64,000 bases of DNA from Jeotgalicoccus marinus DSM 19772. GTDB taxonomy: Bacteria; Bacillota; Bacilli; Staphylococcales; Salinicoccaceae. Made by a program: the position numbers and the translations under genes. The stretch lies in NCBI RefSeq assembly GCF_000425825.1, contig NZ_AUEE01000005.1:1-64000 (forward strand). Reading direction: 5' to 3'. Shown one piece after another: positions 54,368 to 63,188 of the stretch (position 1 is its first letter; each line of letters opens with the position of its first letter). The notes under the pieces are model-generated. The model ran no database searches. It saw only the letters and a program-made list of their open reading frames with translations, and was not told the DNA's origin.

Positions 54368-55879
54368 TTGCATAAAAGTTTCAATGTTGATTATTACAAA
54401 TCTATATATGAAACAGATAATGAAGATGTTTTAAGATCATTTATAAAGGTTTGTGATCATAAATATATTAGAAAACGAGACGATAAAATAAATCATGAGT
54501 ATCAAGATTTATACAATTTTCTAGAATTACTTAGTACTAAGCTGACAAGTGAGGAAAAGAATGGTTATTTCTTAGGATATAGAATTGATAATAAAATAGA
54601 TGAAGAATTTGATTTATTAAGATTTAGTGAAAAAGCAATACTGAACGTTGAGTTAAAGACAACCTATCCCAAAAATGGTTTAGAAGACATAACCGATCAA
54701 TTAAAAAGACATAAATTCATATTGAGTATTTTAAAGAAAAAGGTTTACTCATTTATGTATGTAGCCTCAGAGCAAGTACTTTATAATTTAAATGAAGACA
54801 ATGTATTGGTAGAGACGGATTTTGATACTTTGGCTGAAATGATAGAAGCAGAGTTTATAAATATAAATGAGTTAGAAGGAATAGATGTAAATAAATTTAT
54901 AGTATCGCCCTATAGTAACCCGGAGTCATTTAGTCAACATTCTTACTATTTAAGCCAGCATCAAAGAGATATGAAATTAAAAATTATGCAATCTAAGAAA
55001 CAGAGAATATGTATTGAAGGTGAAGCAGGAACTGGAAAGTCACTTTTACTGTACGACATTGCCAAAGAATTGAGTGATAAAGGTAGTAAAGTATTGATGT
55101 TATTCTGTGGTAACCTAAACAATCATGAATACCTTACTGAGGTATTTGGATTTACAGTGAAGCCAATTAAAAGTTATCAGCTGTACATAGAGGACTTTGA
55201 TATAGTTATGATAGATGAGGCTCAAAGAATATATAAGGAGCAATTAGACAGCATACTAGAATATAAAGAGAAAGATATATATTTTGCTTTTGATCATAGA
55301 CAAGTACTTTCAATAGAAGAAAAGGCTAGAAAAATCTTTCAGAAGTATAAAGACAATCCGGAATTTGATTTTTATAAATTAAAGAATAAGATACGAACTA
55401 ACCATGAAACGATTGCATTTATAGAAAAGGTATTAAAGACCAATGTGAAACATCATGAGGATTATGATTATAACAATATTGATATTTCGTATTTTAATGA
55501 TAAAGAATTAGCGAAAGATTATATTTTAAGCTTGGAGAAGAAGGAGTATGTATGCATAGAGCTTACAGAATATGTAACAAAATCATCAGGTAAAGTTAAA
55601 AGGAAGAACGTTAGAAATAATTCTTTGAAAATTCATGATGTAATTGGAAGAGAGTATGAAAAAATAACAATAATTATAGATAAGTACTTCTATTATGATG
55701 AAGATGGTTATCTACGTTCAAACTATAGTGAATACTATCCTTATCTTGAAGTTGAGGGCATATACCAAGCTCTAACAAGGTCTAAAGGTAAAGTGACTCT
55801 AGTTATAATTAAAAATCCAGAAGTATTTATAAAAATCCAAGAAATATTAACAAGAAAAATAGATAAAGAATCAAAGTGA
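54368..55879 (+). CDS. PD-(D/E)XK-like nuclease fused to SF1-type (DUF2075) helicase
   Basis: A protein of about 503 residues. N-terminal part: IDEEFDLLRF followed by ILNVELKT (near residues 78-98), matching the D...ExK core of restriction-like nucleases. C-terminal part: a P-loop helicase of the DUF2075/schlafen-3-like group, with Walker A GEAGTGKS (about 218-225), DIVMIDEAQRI (about 278-288), FAFDHRQ (motif III) and QALTRSKGKVTLV near the end (motif VI). Such fusions are typical of defence or DNA-repair loci. The TTG at 54368, 8 bases after GGAGG, is the best start; the upstream ATG overlaps the ribosome site. AT-rich, no partner adjacent. Confidence 0.78.
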   Translation: MHKSFNVDYYKSIYETDNEDVLRSFIKVCDHKYIRKRDDKINHEYQDLYNFLELLSTKLTSEEKNGYFLGYRIDNKIDEEFDLLRFSEKAILNVELKTTYPKNGLEDITDQLKRHKFILSILKKKVYSFMYVASEQVLYNLNEDNVLVETDFDTLAEMIEAEFININELEGIDVNKFIVSPYSNPESFSQHSYYLSQHQRDMKLKIMQSKKQRICIEGEAGTGKSLLLYDIAKELSDKGSKVLMLFCGNLNNHEYLTEVFGFTVKPIKSYQLYIEDFDIVMIDEAQRIYKEQLDSILEYKEKDIYFAFDHRQVLSIEEKARKIFQKYKDNPEFDFYKLKNKIRTNHETIAFIEKVLKTNVKHHEDYDYNNIDISYFNDKELAKDYILSLEKKEYVCIELTEYVTKSSGKVKRKNVRNNSLKIHDVIGREYEKITIIIDKYFYYDEDGYLRSNYSEYYPYLEVEGIYQALTRSKGKVTLVIIKNPEVFIKIQEILTRKIDKESK

Positions 55880-55967
55880 AATAATTATATTTGAAATCGT
55901 GATAAAATTAAATAACTTGATGAACTTTACTAAACCAATGAGTGGAGAGAGTTAATACTTTCGACTA

Positions 55968-56312
55968 TTATAATCGAAGTGCAAACATAAAGATCAAGCC
56001 ATTCACTATACCAAAGACCAGTGATAGCATGGTTCCAACTAAGACATACTCACTTTCTTTTCTAACAGATTCGCTGGATTTACCCCCAGAGAAGCGGAGA
56101 ATGGATTTTGCCGCAACTAAGAGTCCTAAGGCTGTGTATTGATTCAACATTACAAATGCGATCGTTAATAATCTTTCACAGTAGCCGATCGTCATTCCAA
56201 TACGGTCGGTTTCTGTATTTTTCTCACCAGATAAAATCTCTAAGATGATTTTTATAAAGAAGCCGCTGAGTAGATAGAAAATAACACCAACAATAATTAA
56301 TAAAGTCATCAT
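55968..56312 (-). CDS. DUF3307-like membrane protein
   Basis: A 114-residue protein with three hydrophobic helices. Its ERLLTIAFVMLNQYTALGLLVAAKSILRF stretch, spread over residues 46-74, and ESEYVLVGTMLS near 87-98 match the C-terminal half of DUF3307 proteins. The N-terminal half of that family is missing or replaced. It overlaps the SatD-like gene by 4 bases, as DUF3307 genes commonly pair with SatD genes. Function unknown. Confidence 0.7.
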   Translation of the reverse strand: MMTLLIIVGVIFYLLSGFFIKIILEILSGEKNTETDRIGMTIGYCERLLTIAFVMLNQYTALGLLVAAKSILRFSGGKSSESVRKESEYVLVGTMLSLVFGIVNGLIFMFALRL

Positions 56313-56971
56313 TTGCCCCCTGACCCGGTAATATCACGTAGCTGATCTAAAAGCACTTCTGAGCTAAGTGAATAGGTAGATTTTACATAATCAATAATCT
56401 CAACTAATTGCTTCACCCGTGACAGTTGGACATGTTTAGAAATCGTCGCCACAGACTTATTTGTCTTTGCAGCAATATCCTTTTGACTCATACCTGTTAA
56501 ATAATACTGCAACACTTCTTGCTGACTTTCAGTTAAATCCCTAAAGATATCCGTCGCATACATTAAGGCAATTTCTATACCTTTTGTCATATGCGGACTT
56601 GCAAAATCCTGCATGTTAGATTTCTTTATAGATTGAAGCGACTCTCGAACCGTTTTAATAGACGGATGATTCCAATGCTCAGGATTACCCTCCGGAAAAG
56701 GAATATCCACACTATGGAAGCTACACTTTATAGGAAAACCCGAAGCGGGCCATAGAACTTTGACGTAAAGCGACAAAAGGGCAGTGTAATGCTCAGTATC
56801 AGAGAGTATGAATAACTCATCACCCATGCGATAATTAACGTATATTTTATTTTGATTTGTATTTAATTCTTGTAATTTTTCCTCGATAAAAGCAAGATGA
56901 TCATAAATTTCCGCTGGGGCCTTAGTGCTATTAGACACATCCATAATCAACATAGATAAGATAGGAACCAT
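56309..56971 (-). CDS. SatD-like protein with LuxR-type helix-turn-helix
   Basis: A 220-residue protein. The N-terminal ~100 residues (IMDVSNSTKAP near residue 9 and YRMGDELFIL near 47) resemble SatD and class III cyclase-like folds. Residues about 145-190 form a LuxR-type helix-turn-helix (LTESQQEVLQYYLTGMSQKDIA, KSVATISKHV). It probably binds DNA. The ATG at 56971 directly follows GGAG, too close for good initiation, so a later start (ATG 56953 or 56944) is possible. It forms a two-gene operon with the DUF3307-like gene. Confidence 0.7.
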   Translation of the reverse strand: MVPILSMLIMDVSNSTKAPAEIYDHLAFIEEKLQELNTNQNKIYVNYRMGDELFILSDTEHYTALLSLYVKVLWPASGFPIKCSFHSVDIPFPEGNPEHWNHPSIKTVRESLQSIKKSNMQDFASPHMTKGIEIALMYATDIFRDLTESQQEVLQYYLTGMSQKDIAAKTNKSVATISKHVQLSRVKQLVEIIDYVKSTYSLSSEVLLDQLRDITGSGGK

Positions 56972-57076
56972 CTCCTTAAACTAGTAAAGATAGTATATAT
57001 CAATTAGCCTAAAAAAGCGAATTTTATATAATTCGTTTAAATGTACGAAATATAGCAAATAAAATGGAGGATATAA

Positions 57077-57220
57077 ATGGATAATATAAATAGTATTGAT
57101 TTGATTCCGACTATTATTACATCATCAGTGGCGATTATGGCAGCTATAATAACAGCAAAATTAACCACACATTTTGACCATAAGAATTTTATGAAAAGAG
57201 AAGAAGAACAAAGAAATTAA
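57077..57220 (+). CDS. Small single-helix membrane protein
   Basis: A 47-residue protein: a 22-residue hydrophobic segment rich in Ile and Ala (about 8-29) and a charged tail (HFDHKNFMKREEEQRN). GGAGG lies 8 bases before the ATG and a strong terminator follows, so a real transcript is likely. It is too short for most gene callers. It does not match the Fst pattern; a type I toxin, a phage-type peptide or a transporter regulator are all possible. Confidence 0.55.
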   Translation: MDNINSIDLIPTIITSSVAIMAAIITAKLTTHFDHKNFMKREEEQRN

Positions 57221-57240
57221 ATTGACCTTAGTCTAAATTT

Positions 57241-57276
57241 TAGCTGTTATCTTTCATACAGATAGCAGCTATTTTT
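57241..57276 (+). terminator. Terminator of the small membrane protein gene
   Basis: TAGCTGTTATCT/AGATAGCAGCTA stem followed by five T. Confidence 0.85.
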
Positions 57277-57416
57277 ATCGACTAAAATTATGCCTAAACT
57301 TAACGATTTTAGGGAATTCGTTTAATAAGGTAAATTTGATTTTGCTTTGAGATGAAACTACTTGTGAAATCTGTTACTATATTAGAGATTAAGAATTGAT
57401 GAACGGGAGTGCCATT

Positions 57417-58664
57417 ATGCAATTTACAGAATTAAGTTTAGCTGAGTTTAATGACTTTACGAGAGAGAACTTCAGTCATTTCACTCAAACTGAAGAGAAC
57501 TACCAATTAAAAGTAGACAGTGGCATCGAGACTTATTTAGTCGGTGTGAAAGATCAAGGCACAGTAAAGGCAGCGTGTTTAGTCACTTTAACACCAGTAA
57601 TGAAGGTATTTAAATACGCATATACAAACAGAGGACCAGTTTTAGATTATAGTGATGAAGCGGTATTCAATACATTTTTTGAAGGACTCACAAACTTCTT
57701 AAAACCGAAAAAAGTATTATATCTTAGAGTTGACCCTTATGAAGTGATTAACAAACGTAATCACGAGGGTGAGATTATCGAAAGTATGGAAAACGACTAT
57801 ATCTTCGATAACTTTAAAGCACTCGGCTATAATCACGACGGCTTTAGAAACGGCTTCGACCCGATTGTGCAAGTGCGTTGGCATTCTGTCTTAGATTTAA
57901 CTGATAAAGACGAAAAACAAGTTTTTGATGACATGGATAACCTAAGACGAAGAAACATTAAGAAGGCTGAGAAGCACGGACTACACATTAAATATTTAGA
58001 CTTAGACAACATCGATATCTTCCGTAAATTTATGAAAGATACATCAGAAATGAAATCCTTCTTTGATAGAGATGACAGCTTTTACATTGACCGTAAGAAG
58101 TACTTTAAAGACCAAGTCTTGATTCCAATGGTTTACGTAGATCTTGAAGACTATACTGAGTCCATTGCTAATGACAAAACTAAGATGCAAAAGAATATAG
58201 ATAAGGCACAAAAAGCCTTAGACAGAGATCCAGACAACGAGAAAAATCAAAACAAAATTAAGAATCTAACAGAACAAATTGAAAACATAGATGCGAAGTT
58301 ACAAGAAGGGGAAGAACTCCTACAGACACATGGAAAAGAATTGCCACTATCCAGTGCCTACTTCATTGTTACACCACACGAAGTAACTTACCTTTCCGGT
58401 GGAACAGACAATGACTTTAGACACTTTGCGGGATCATATCTCATTCAGTGGACAATGATTAAATATGCATTAGACCAAGGTATAGACCAATACAACTTCT
58501 ATGGAATCAGTGGAGATTTCACTGAAAATGCCGAAGACTATGGTGTTATACAATTTAAGAAAGGCTTTAATGCGGTCGTTAATGAGTACATCGGGGACTT
58601 TATTAAACCAATCAACGGACCAGCTTACAAAGCCTATCAAGCAATTAATAAAATAAGAGGATAG
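57417..58664 (+). CDS. femA: FemA-type peptidoglycan interpeptide bridge aminoacyltransferase
   Basis: A 415-residue FemABX enzyme that adds amino acids from aminoacyl-tRNA to the lysine side chain of lipid II; S. aureus FemA adds glycines 2 and 3. It follows S. aureus FemA closely: PVMKVFKYAYTNRGPVLDY near residue 56, GFDPIVQVRWHSVLDL near 150, a coiled-coil arm (about 245-310), and NFYGISGDFTENAEDYGV near 360. Start ATG 57417 after GGGAG matches the usual MxFTEL opening. It has its own terminator before femB. Confidence 0.93.
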   Translation: MQFTELSLAEFNDFTRENFSHFTQTEENYQLKVDSGIETYLVGVKDQGTVKAACLVTLTPVMKVFKYAYTNRGPVLDYSDEAVFNTFFEGLTNFLKPKKVLYLRVDPYEVINKRNHEGEIIESMENDYIFDNFKALGYNHDGFRNGFDPIVQVRWHSVLDLTDKDEKQVFDDMDNLRRRNIKKAEKHGLHIKYLDLDNIDIFRKFMKDTSEMKSFFDRDDSFYIDRKKYFKDQVLIPMVYVDLEDYTESIANDKTKMQKNIDKAQKALDRDPDNEKNQNKIKNLTEQIENIDAKLQEGEELLQTHGKELPLSSAYFIVTPHEVTYLSGGTDNDFRHFAGSYLIQWTMIKYALDQGIDQYNFYGISGDFTENAEDYGVIQFKKGFNAVVNEYIGDFIKPINGPAYKAYQAINKIRG

Positions 58665-58672
58665 AATTGGGA

Positions 58673-58706
58673 GCAGCGTGAAAATTACTTTTCACGCTGT
58701 TTTTTG
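58673..58706 (+). terminator. femA terminator
   Basis: AGCGTGAAAA/TTTTCACGCT stem and a run of six T between femA and femB. Confidence 0.85.
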
Positions 58707-58890
58707 GTAGAAGAGAGATTTCATTGACTTATAAGATGAGTATATTGGTAGATGTCCCACGACATTGTCCACTAAACAGCACTTTATCATGCCTAAACTT
58801 ATCTCATACTGTGATATAGTTGAATTAAAGCATATAAGAAGGTAAAATATTTTATTGATTAAAAGAAGACTTTTAAGAGAGTGTGAAATT

Positions 58891-60153
58891 ATGAAATTCT
58901 TGGAACTTACTGATGAGGAATATCAATCTTTTATAGAGGAAGGGCATGAGTCAGCCTTCTTCCAAATGATAGAGAATAAAAAGAACCGTGAAATGGATGG
59001 GCAAGAGGTAAAATTAGTCGGTGTGAAAGACGATAGTGACAAAGTCATTGCTGCTTGTCTATTCACCTTACAGCCAACGGTAATGGGTAAGTATTTCTAT
59101 TACTCTAACCGTGGACCGGTCTTAGATTACCACAACCTCGACCTCGTTAAATTCTTCTTTGAAGGTTTAACGGATTATTTAAGTAAAAATAAATGTTCTT
59201 ACGTTAAAGTCGATCCAAACTGGATCTACAAAAAGTACGACAAGGATGTTAATGAAAAAACGGATTATGAACCAAAAGATGATGTCATCGAGCTTTTAGA
59301 GTCTCTTGGTTATGCACATGAAGGCTTCACACGTGGCTATTCTAAAACATCTCAAGCGCGTTGGATGAGTGTCCTAGATATGTCTCCATTTAATAACGAG
59401 CAGGAATTGATTAAATCATTCGATTCCCAGCGTAAACGCAATATGAAAAAGGTTCAAAAGTATGGCGTAGAGCTTAGATTCTTAGAAGTGGATGAGATTG
59501 ATAAGTTTGTGAAGCTTTATGCTGATACTTCTGAACGTCAAGGCTTCTTTACACACCCTGATCCAAAACGCTATTTCTCAAACTTTAAAAAAGCATACGG
59601 AGACAAGGTTTTAATTCCATATGCTTATATTGAGCTAGACAAATATGTCGCTAATTTAACGAGTGAATTAGAAGATGTTGAAGGTCGTTTAGTTACCATG
59701 CAAGCTAAAGAAAACAAAAACGATAAAACACTCAACAAGATTAAAGAGTTAGAAAAACAAGTAGCAAACTTAACGAAAGATTTAGAAGAGGCTAAAGTCA
59801 TTCATGATAAGGAAGGCAACGTCTTAGATCTTGCTGCTGGAATCTACTTTGAAACACCTTATGAACTCGTTTATAATTCAGGTGCGAGTACGTCTGAATA
59901 CCCACAGTTTGTTGGACCATACAAGATGCACTTAGAAATGATGAAGTATTGTATAGACAATAATATCGACAGATATAACTTCTATGGTGTCAGTGGGGAC
60001 TTCTCAGAAGACGGGGAGGACTATGGTGTGTATAGATTTAAGCGTGGATTTAACGCTGAAATTGAAGAACTTGTAGGTGACTTTGTAAAAGTCATTGCAC
60101 CATTCCAACACAACGTTTATAAAGTGAAAGCAAAACTCGGACTCAATAAGTAA
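58891..60153 (+). CDS. femB: FemB-type interpeptide bridge aminoacyltransferase
   Basis: A 420-residue FemABX enzyme with FemB features: FYYSNRGPVLDYHNL near residue 66, SQARWMSVLDM near 153, SFDSQRKRNMKKVQKYGVE near 175, the coiled-coil arm (about 250-305), and the ending NFYGVSGDFSEDGEDYGVYRFKRGFN. In S. aureus FemB adds glycines 4 and 5. I choose ATG 58891, giving the MKFLEL opening usual for the family; a TTG 36 bases upstream also reads in frame. The third paralog starts 23 bases downstream. Confidence 0.92.
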   Translation: MKFLELTDEEYQSFIEEGHESAFFQMIENKKNREMDGQEVKLVGVKDDSDKVIAACLFTLQPTVMGKYFYYSNRGPVLDYHNLDLVKFFFEGLTDYLSKNKCSYVKVDPNWIYKKYDKDVNEKTDYEPKDDVIELLESLGYAHEGFTRGYSKTSQARWMSVLDMSPFNNEQELIKSFDSQRKRNMKKVQKYGVELRFLEVDEIDKFVKLYADTSERQGFFTHPDPKRYFSNFKKAYGDKVLIPYAYIELDKYVANLTSELEDVEGRLVTMQAKENKNDKTLNKIKELEKQVANLTKDLEEAKVIHDKEGNVLDLAAGIYFETPYELVYNSGASTSEYPQFVGPYKMHLEMMKYCIDNNIDRYNFYGVSGDFSEDGEDYGVYRFKRGFNAEIEELVGDFVKVIAPFQHNVYKVKAKLGLNK

Positions 60154-60176
60154 AATAGAGAAGGGTTGGTCCAGAA

Positions 60177-61424
60177 ATGGAAGTAAAACCAATATCAGAA
60201 CAAGAATTTAAAACATTTCTTGAGGATTATGATGGTCATATGCACTATTTTCATGACGAAATGTTCTATGATTACATTTCGAAGGTTAATGAGACCCATC
60301 TCTTAGGGCTCTTTGACAATGAAACAGTCATTGGTGTATCCATGCTGAGTGCGACATCTGTCCTAAAGAAATTTAGACTGTTTACATCCCACACTGGGCC
60401 TTTATTACAAGATTTTTCTAATGATAAGTTAGAATTTTTCTTAAAAGAAATTGACCAGTATGCAAAGAAAAATGGTGCACTGCAAATGATTCACTCGCCA
60501 TATACGGTCTATCAAATGCGTGACCATGACGGAAACATAATAGAAGATGATAGCCGAAATAATCACGATATTATTAAAATCTATGAAGACTTAGGCTATA
60601 ACCATCACGGTTTTACAACAGAGCTCATCACGGAAGAACTACTGAGATATCAAGCAGTAATCGATGTCGATAAGCCTCTAGATGACATCTTAAAACAGAT
60701 GGACACAACAACGCGTTACAATACCCGTCAAACTGAGCTTATGCCTCTAGAACTAAGACTTTTAGAAGAAGATCAGTACGATAAGTTTATCGATATCTAT
60801 AAGGAAACAGAAGAAAGAATCGGTTTTGATCCAGTGCCAAGAGAGAAGGTTAAAAACCTCTTAAATACTCTTAAAGACCGTATGTTTCTAGTCTTAACCC
60901 ATGTCAATGTGGATAAATATCTTACTCAATTAGAAGCTGAACGCCAAGAAGAACTTAATAATATCGCTGAAATTGAAGAAAAAAAAGCAAATGGTACAGC
61001 AACAAAACGTGAGAAAAAACGTATTAATGAACACAAAGAACAATTGGCAAGTAAAGATAAGCGTATAGAAAAGATGGAAAGCTTCAAGGCAGAATTCGGC
61101 ATAGAACTCGATCTATCCGTTGGTATGTATTATTACAATAATCAAGAGATGGTGTATCTGTTTAGTGGCAGTTACCCAGAACTATCCTTCTTTAAAGGAA
61201 CGAATTTTGCTACTTGGGAAATGATTAAAAAAGCGAAAGAATTAGGTCTGAAACGCTTTAATTTCTTCGGTTTAACTGGTGATTTTACAGAAGACTCCAA
61301 GGATTACGGTGTGTATAGATTTAAGCGTGGCTATACACCATATATAGAAGAACTACCAGGTACCTTTGATAAGGTGTTTAATAAGCCTGTTTATTTATTA
61401 GCAAAAAAATTAGGAAAAATATAG
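60177..61424 (+). CDS. Third FemA/FemB-family aminoacyltransferase
   Basis: A 415-residue FemABX paralog with the complete layout, including a long basic coiled-coil arm (about 245-305) and the ending NFFGLTGDFTEDSKDYGVYRFKRGY. It is clearly diverged from its neighbours (for example FTSHTGPLLQDF instead of the SNRGP motif, and TRYNTRQTEL instead of QRKRN) and does not look like FmhB/FemX. It may place a different residue in the bridge, as FmhA/FmhC/Epr-type proteins do. Start after AAGGGTTGG; co-transcribed with femB. Confidence 0.88.
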   Translation: MEVKPISEQEFKTFLEDYDGHMHYFHDEMFYDYISKVNETHLLGLFDNETVIGVSMLSATSVLKKFRLFTSHTGPLLQDFSNDKLEFFLKEIDQYAKKNGALQMIHSPYTVYQMRDHDGNIIEDDSRNNHDIIKIYEDLGYNHHGFTTELITEELLRYQAVIDVDKPLDDILKQMDTTTRYNTRQTELMPLELRLLEEDQYDKFIDIYKETEERIGFDPVPREKVKNLLNTLKDRMFLVLTHVNVDKYLTQLEAERQEELNNIAEIEEKKANGTATKREKKRINEHKEQLASKDKRIEKMESFKAEFGIELDLSVGMYYYNNQEMVYLFSGSYPELSFFKGTNFATWEMIKKAKELGLKRFNFFGLTGDFTEDSKDYGVYRFKRGYTPYIEELPGTFDKVFNKPVYLLAKKLGKI

Positions 61425-61427
61425 CTT

Positions 61428-61459
61428 GAAAACCAGAACTGAAAAGTTCTGGTTTTTTC
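61428..61459 (+). terminator. femB operon terminator
   Basis: AAAACCAGAACT/AGTTCTGGTTTT stem with T run. Confidence 0.85.
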
Positions 61460-61526
61460 TATATAAGTGTCTAAAAGACATTTAAGTGGGTAAATGTACA
61501 CTGAATATAAATAAGGAGGCATTATT

Positions 61527-61832
61527 GTGGATTCATCACAACCAATTAATATTGAACTTTGTGAACTAAAAGAACAGCCAAATCGTGCATTTGAGACCGC
61601 AGAGAAAGAAAAACGCGTTGTACATGTCATGGATGGAGATCAATTAACTGGTGTATTAATGAGTAAAGCACAATACGAATTTGCCTTGGATGAGATTGAG
61701 TCATTGTACGATGTAATTGATGAACTCACTGTAAGTGATAGTATTGCAAACTCAGATGAGAAAACATTTTCAGTAGATCATGATGACTTTGAAAGAATAA
61801 AAGATATGCAATTGCATGAAGAATGGGATTAA
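61527..61832 (+). CDS. Phd/YefM-like antitoxin without a toxin
   Basis: A 101-residue protein whose first 60 residues fit the Phd/YefM fold: NRAFETAEKEKRVVHVMDGDQLTGVLMS, then AQYEFALDEIESLYDV. The acidic C-terminal part would neutralise a toxin in a normal module. No RelE/Doc-type toxin gene follows; the next gene is a stress protein. The GTG start follows AAGGAGG at proper spacing. It may be an orphan antitoxin or a transcription factor. Confidence 0.7.
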   Translation: MDSSQPINIELCELKEQPNRAFETAEKEKRVVHVMDGDQLTGVLMSKAQYEFALDEIESLYDVIDELTVSDSIANSDEKTFSVDHDDFERIKDMQLHEEWD

Positions 61833-61950
61833 GTGTTAGATTTGAGATATTTAATCCCTTTTTTTAAAATTCATATTAAAGTTTACATAACATATATTAT
61901 AGGAAGCTATGTGTTTATCAGAATAGAACCCCTTTTCATGTGATTATGAT

Positions 61951-61974
61951 GTTTAATATTTTATATTTCGGATA
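61951..61974 (+). promoter_or_regulatory. SigB-like promoter
   Basis: GTTTAA (61951-61956) and CGGATA (61969-61974) are spaced 12 bases, close to the staphylococcal SigB consensus GTTTAA-N12-15-GGGTAT, 50 bases before a YflT-domain stress gene. Confidence 0.55.
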
Positions 61975-62023
61975 AATAATATATGTAAGATGATGATTGA
62001 TTAAATTTTAGGAGGTTTTAAAT

Positions 62024-62380
62024 ATGGCACCATTCTTTAAAGTTTATCATGACGATGAAAGAATTCAGGAAGATATCAATATCTTAAAATCAAACAAGAT
62101 TGATAAAGAAAATATCTATGTATTAACACATGATGACGATCGTACAGATCGTATTGCAAAAAATGCTGAAGCCAACACGATTGGCGCAAAAGAACAAGGT
62201 TTAGCTGACGCAGTTAAATCTACTTTTGAAAAACAAGGCGACGAATTAAGAAATAAATTCGAAAGTATCGGATTTTCTAAAGAAGAAGCATCAGAATATG
62301 AAGCAGAATTAGACAAAGGCGCAGTATTCCTAATTGTCACTGAATCATATGGTGTAGACTTAGAAGCACTAATAGGATAA
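62024..62380 (+). CDS. General stress protein 17M-like (YflT domain)
   Basis: A 118-residue protein of the YflT / heat-induced stress protein family: early VYHDDERIQEDI, IYVLTHDDDRTDRIAKNA near 36, and AVFLIVTES near the end. In B. subtilis and S. aureus such genes are induced by SigB under general stress; the biochemical role is unknown. AGGAGG precedes the ATG, and a SigB-like promoter lies upstream. Confidence 0.88.
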   Translation: MAPFFKVYHDDERIQEDINILKSNKIDKENIYVLTHDDDRTDRIAKNAEANTIGAKEQGLADAVKSTFEKQGDELRNKFESIGFSKEEASEYEAELDKGAVFLIVTESYGVDLEALIG

Positions 62381-62387
62381 ATGTTTA

Positions 62388-62420
62388 AAGCCATATCCCC
62401 TACTTTTTGGGATATGGCTT
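62388..62420. terminator. Bidirectional terminator
   Basis: AAGCCATATCCC/GGGATATGGCTT stem between converging genes. Confidence 0.85.
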
Positions 62421-62434
62421 ATCTGATTAAGTTA

Positions 62435-63109
62435 CTATTGTTCTCCTGTGAATCCATTACCTGCTTCAATATCAATCAGCCAATGCCGTTTTAACATAAA
62501 TGCACGTTCGGTTGCTGCTGTAGCGGCGATAATCGCGACAGCAAAGTTTTCCCAAAGCGACAGAGAAATCGGCGATGTAAAGGTACCAATATTTTCAGCC
62601 ACCCACGGAATTTCTGTTAGTGTTTCTGTCAACTGTAATACAGTTAATACAAGTGAAAATAACAGGATAATTATTGCTAGTATACCGATAAAATTACTGA
62701 TAACTGGAAACCGCTGATGAAACCCTCTTCTAAATCCTCTTACCGAGTTTTTATCAGGATAGACTGTGAAAATCGCATCTTGATTAGAAACATAATTAAT
62801 TTTATTGATACCACTCGTACTATTTTTAACTTCGATCATGCCATCATCAACTGGAAATACAGCTGGGAGTTTAGAAAAAGCAATGTGCCTTCCTTCTTTA
62901 TATAGGTCTACTGAAGGTTCTTCTGAAAAATATCTAGATTTTAAGGCGTAGTAAGTCGTGTTCCTATCCGCTTTATTGGTAATTTCTAAGTGAAACAACG
63001 AATGCGTAAATATATTCCAAATTCTATAAGGCTTCAAAAGATGACCATCGCCCGCTTTTACTTTCTTCATCTGCTTACGTCGTCTACTTTTCTTAGTTAA
63101 ACCAAGCAT
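62435..63109 (-). CDS. Membrane protein of unknown function
   Basis: A 224-residue protein with a basic N-terminus (KKSRRRKQMKK), a soluble beta-rich domain (about 20-130) and two C-terminal membrane helices (about 137-160 and 180-200). I do not recognise the family. The ATG at 63109 follows GAGGG; a GTG three codons upstream is less likely. Confidence 0.65.
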   Translation of the reverse strand: MLGLTKKSRRRKQMKKVKAGDGHLLKPYRIWNIFTHSLFHLEITNKADRNTTYYALKSRYFSEEPSVDLYKEGRHIAFSKLPAVFPVDDGMIEVKNSTSGINKINYVSNQDAIFTVYPDKNSVRGFRRGFHQRFPVISNFIGILAIIILLFSLVLTVLQLTETLTEIPWVAENIGTFTSPISLSLWENFAVAIIAATAATERAFMLKRHWLIDIEAGNGFTGEQ

Positions 63110-63150
63110 AGGAAGCACCCTCTTATAAAATTTCTATACCCACGAAAAAT

Positions 63151-63188
63151 ACCCATAAACACTGAATAATCAGCGTTTACGGGCTTTT
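63151..63188 (-). terminator. Terminator of the downstream minus-strand gene
   Basis: CCCGTAAACGCTGA/CAGTGTTTATGGG near-perfect stem followed by a T run on the minus strand; the gene's stop lies in the stem. Confidence 0.75.

Noticed and set aside
55942-56142. A plus-strand frame after the nuclease-helicase gene
   Set aside because: It is opposite the DUF3307-like membrane protein, which has the recognisable motifs and gene pairing.
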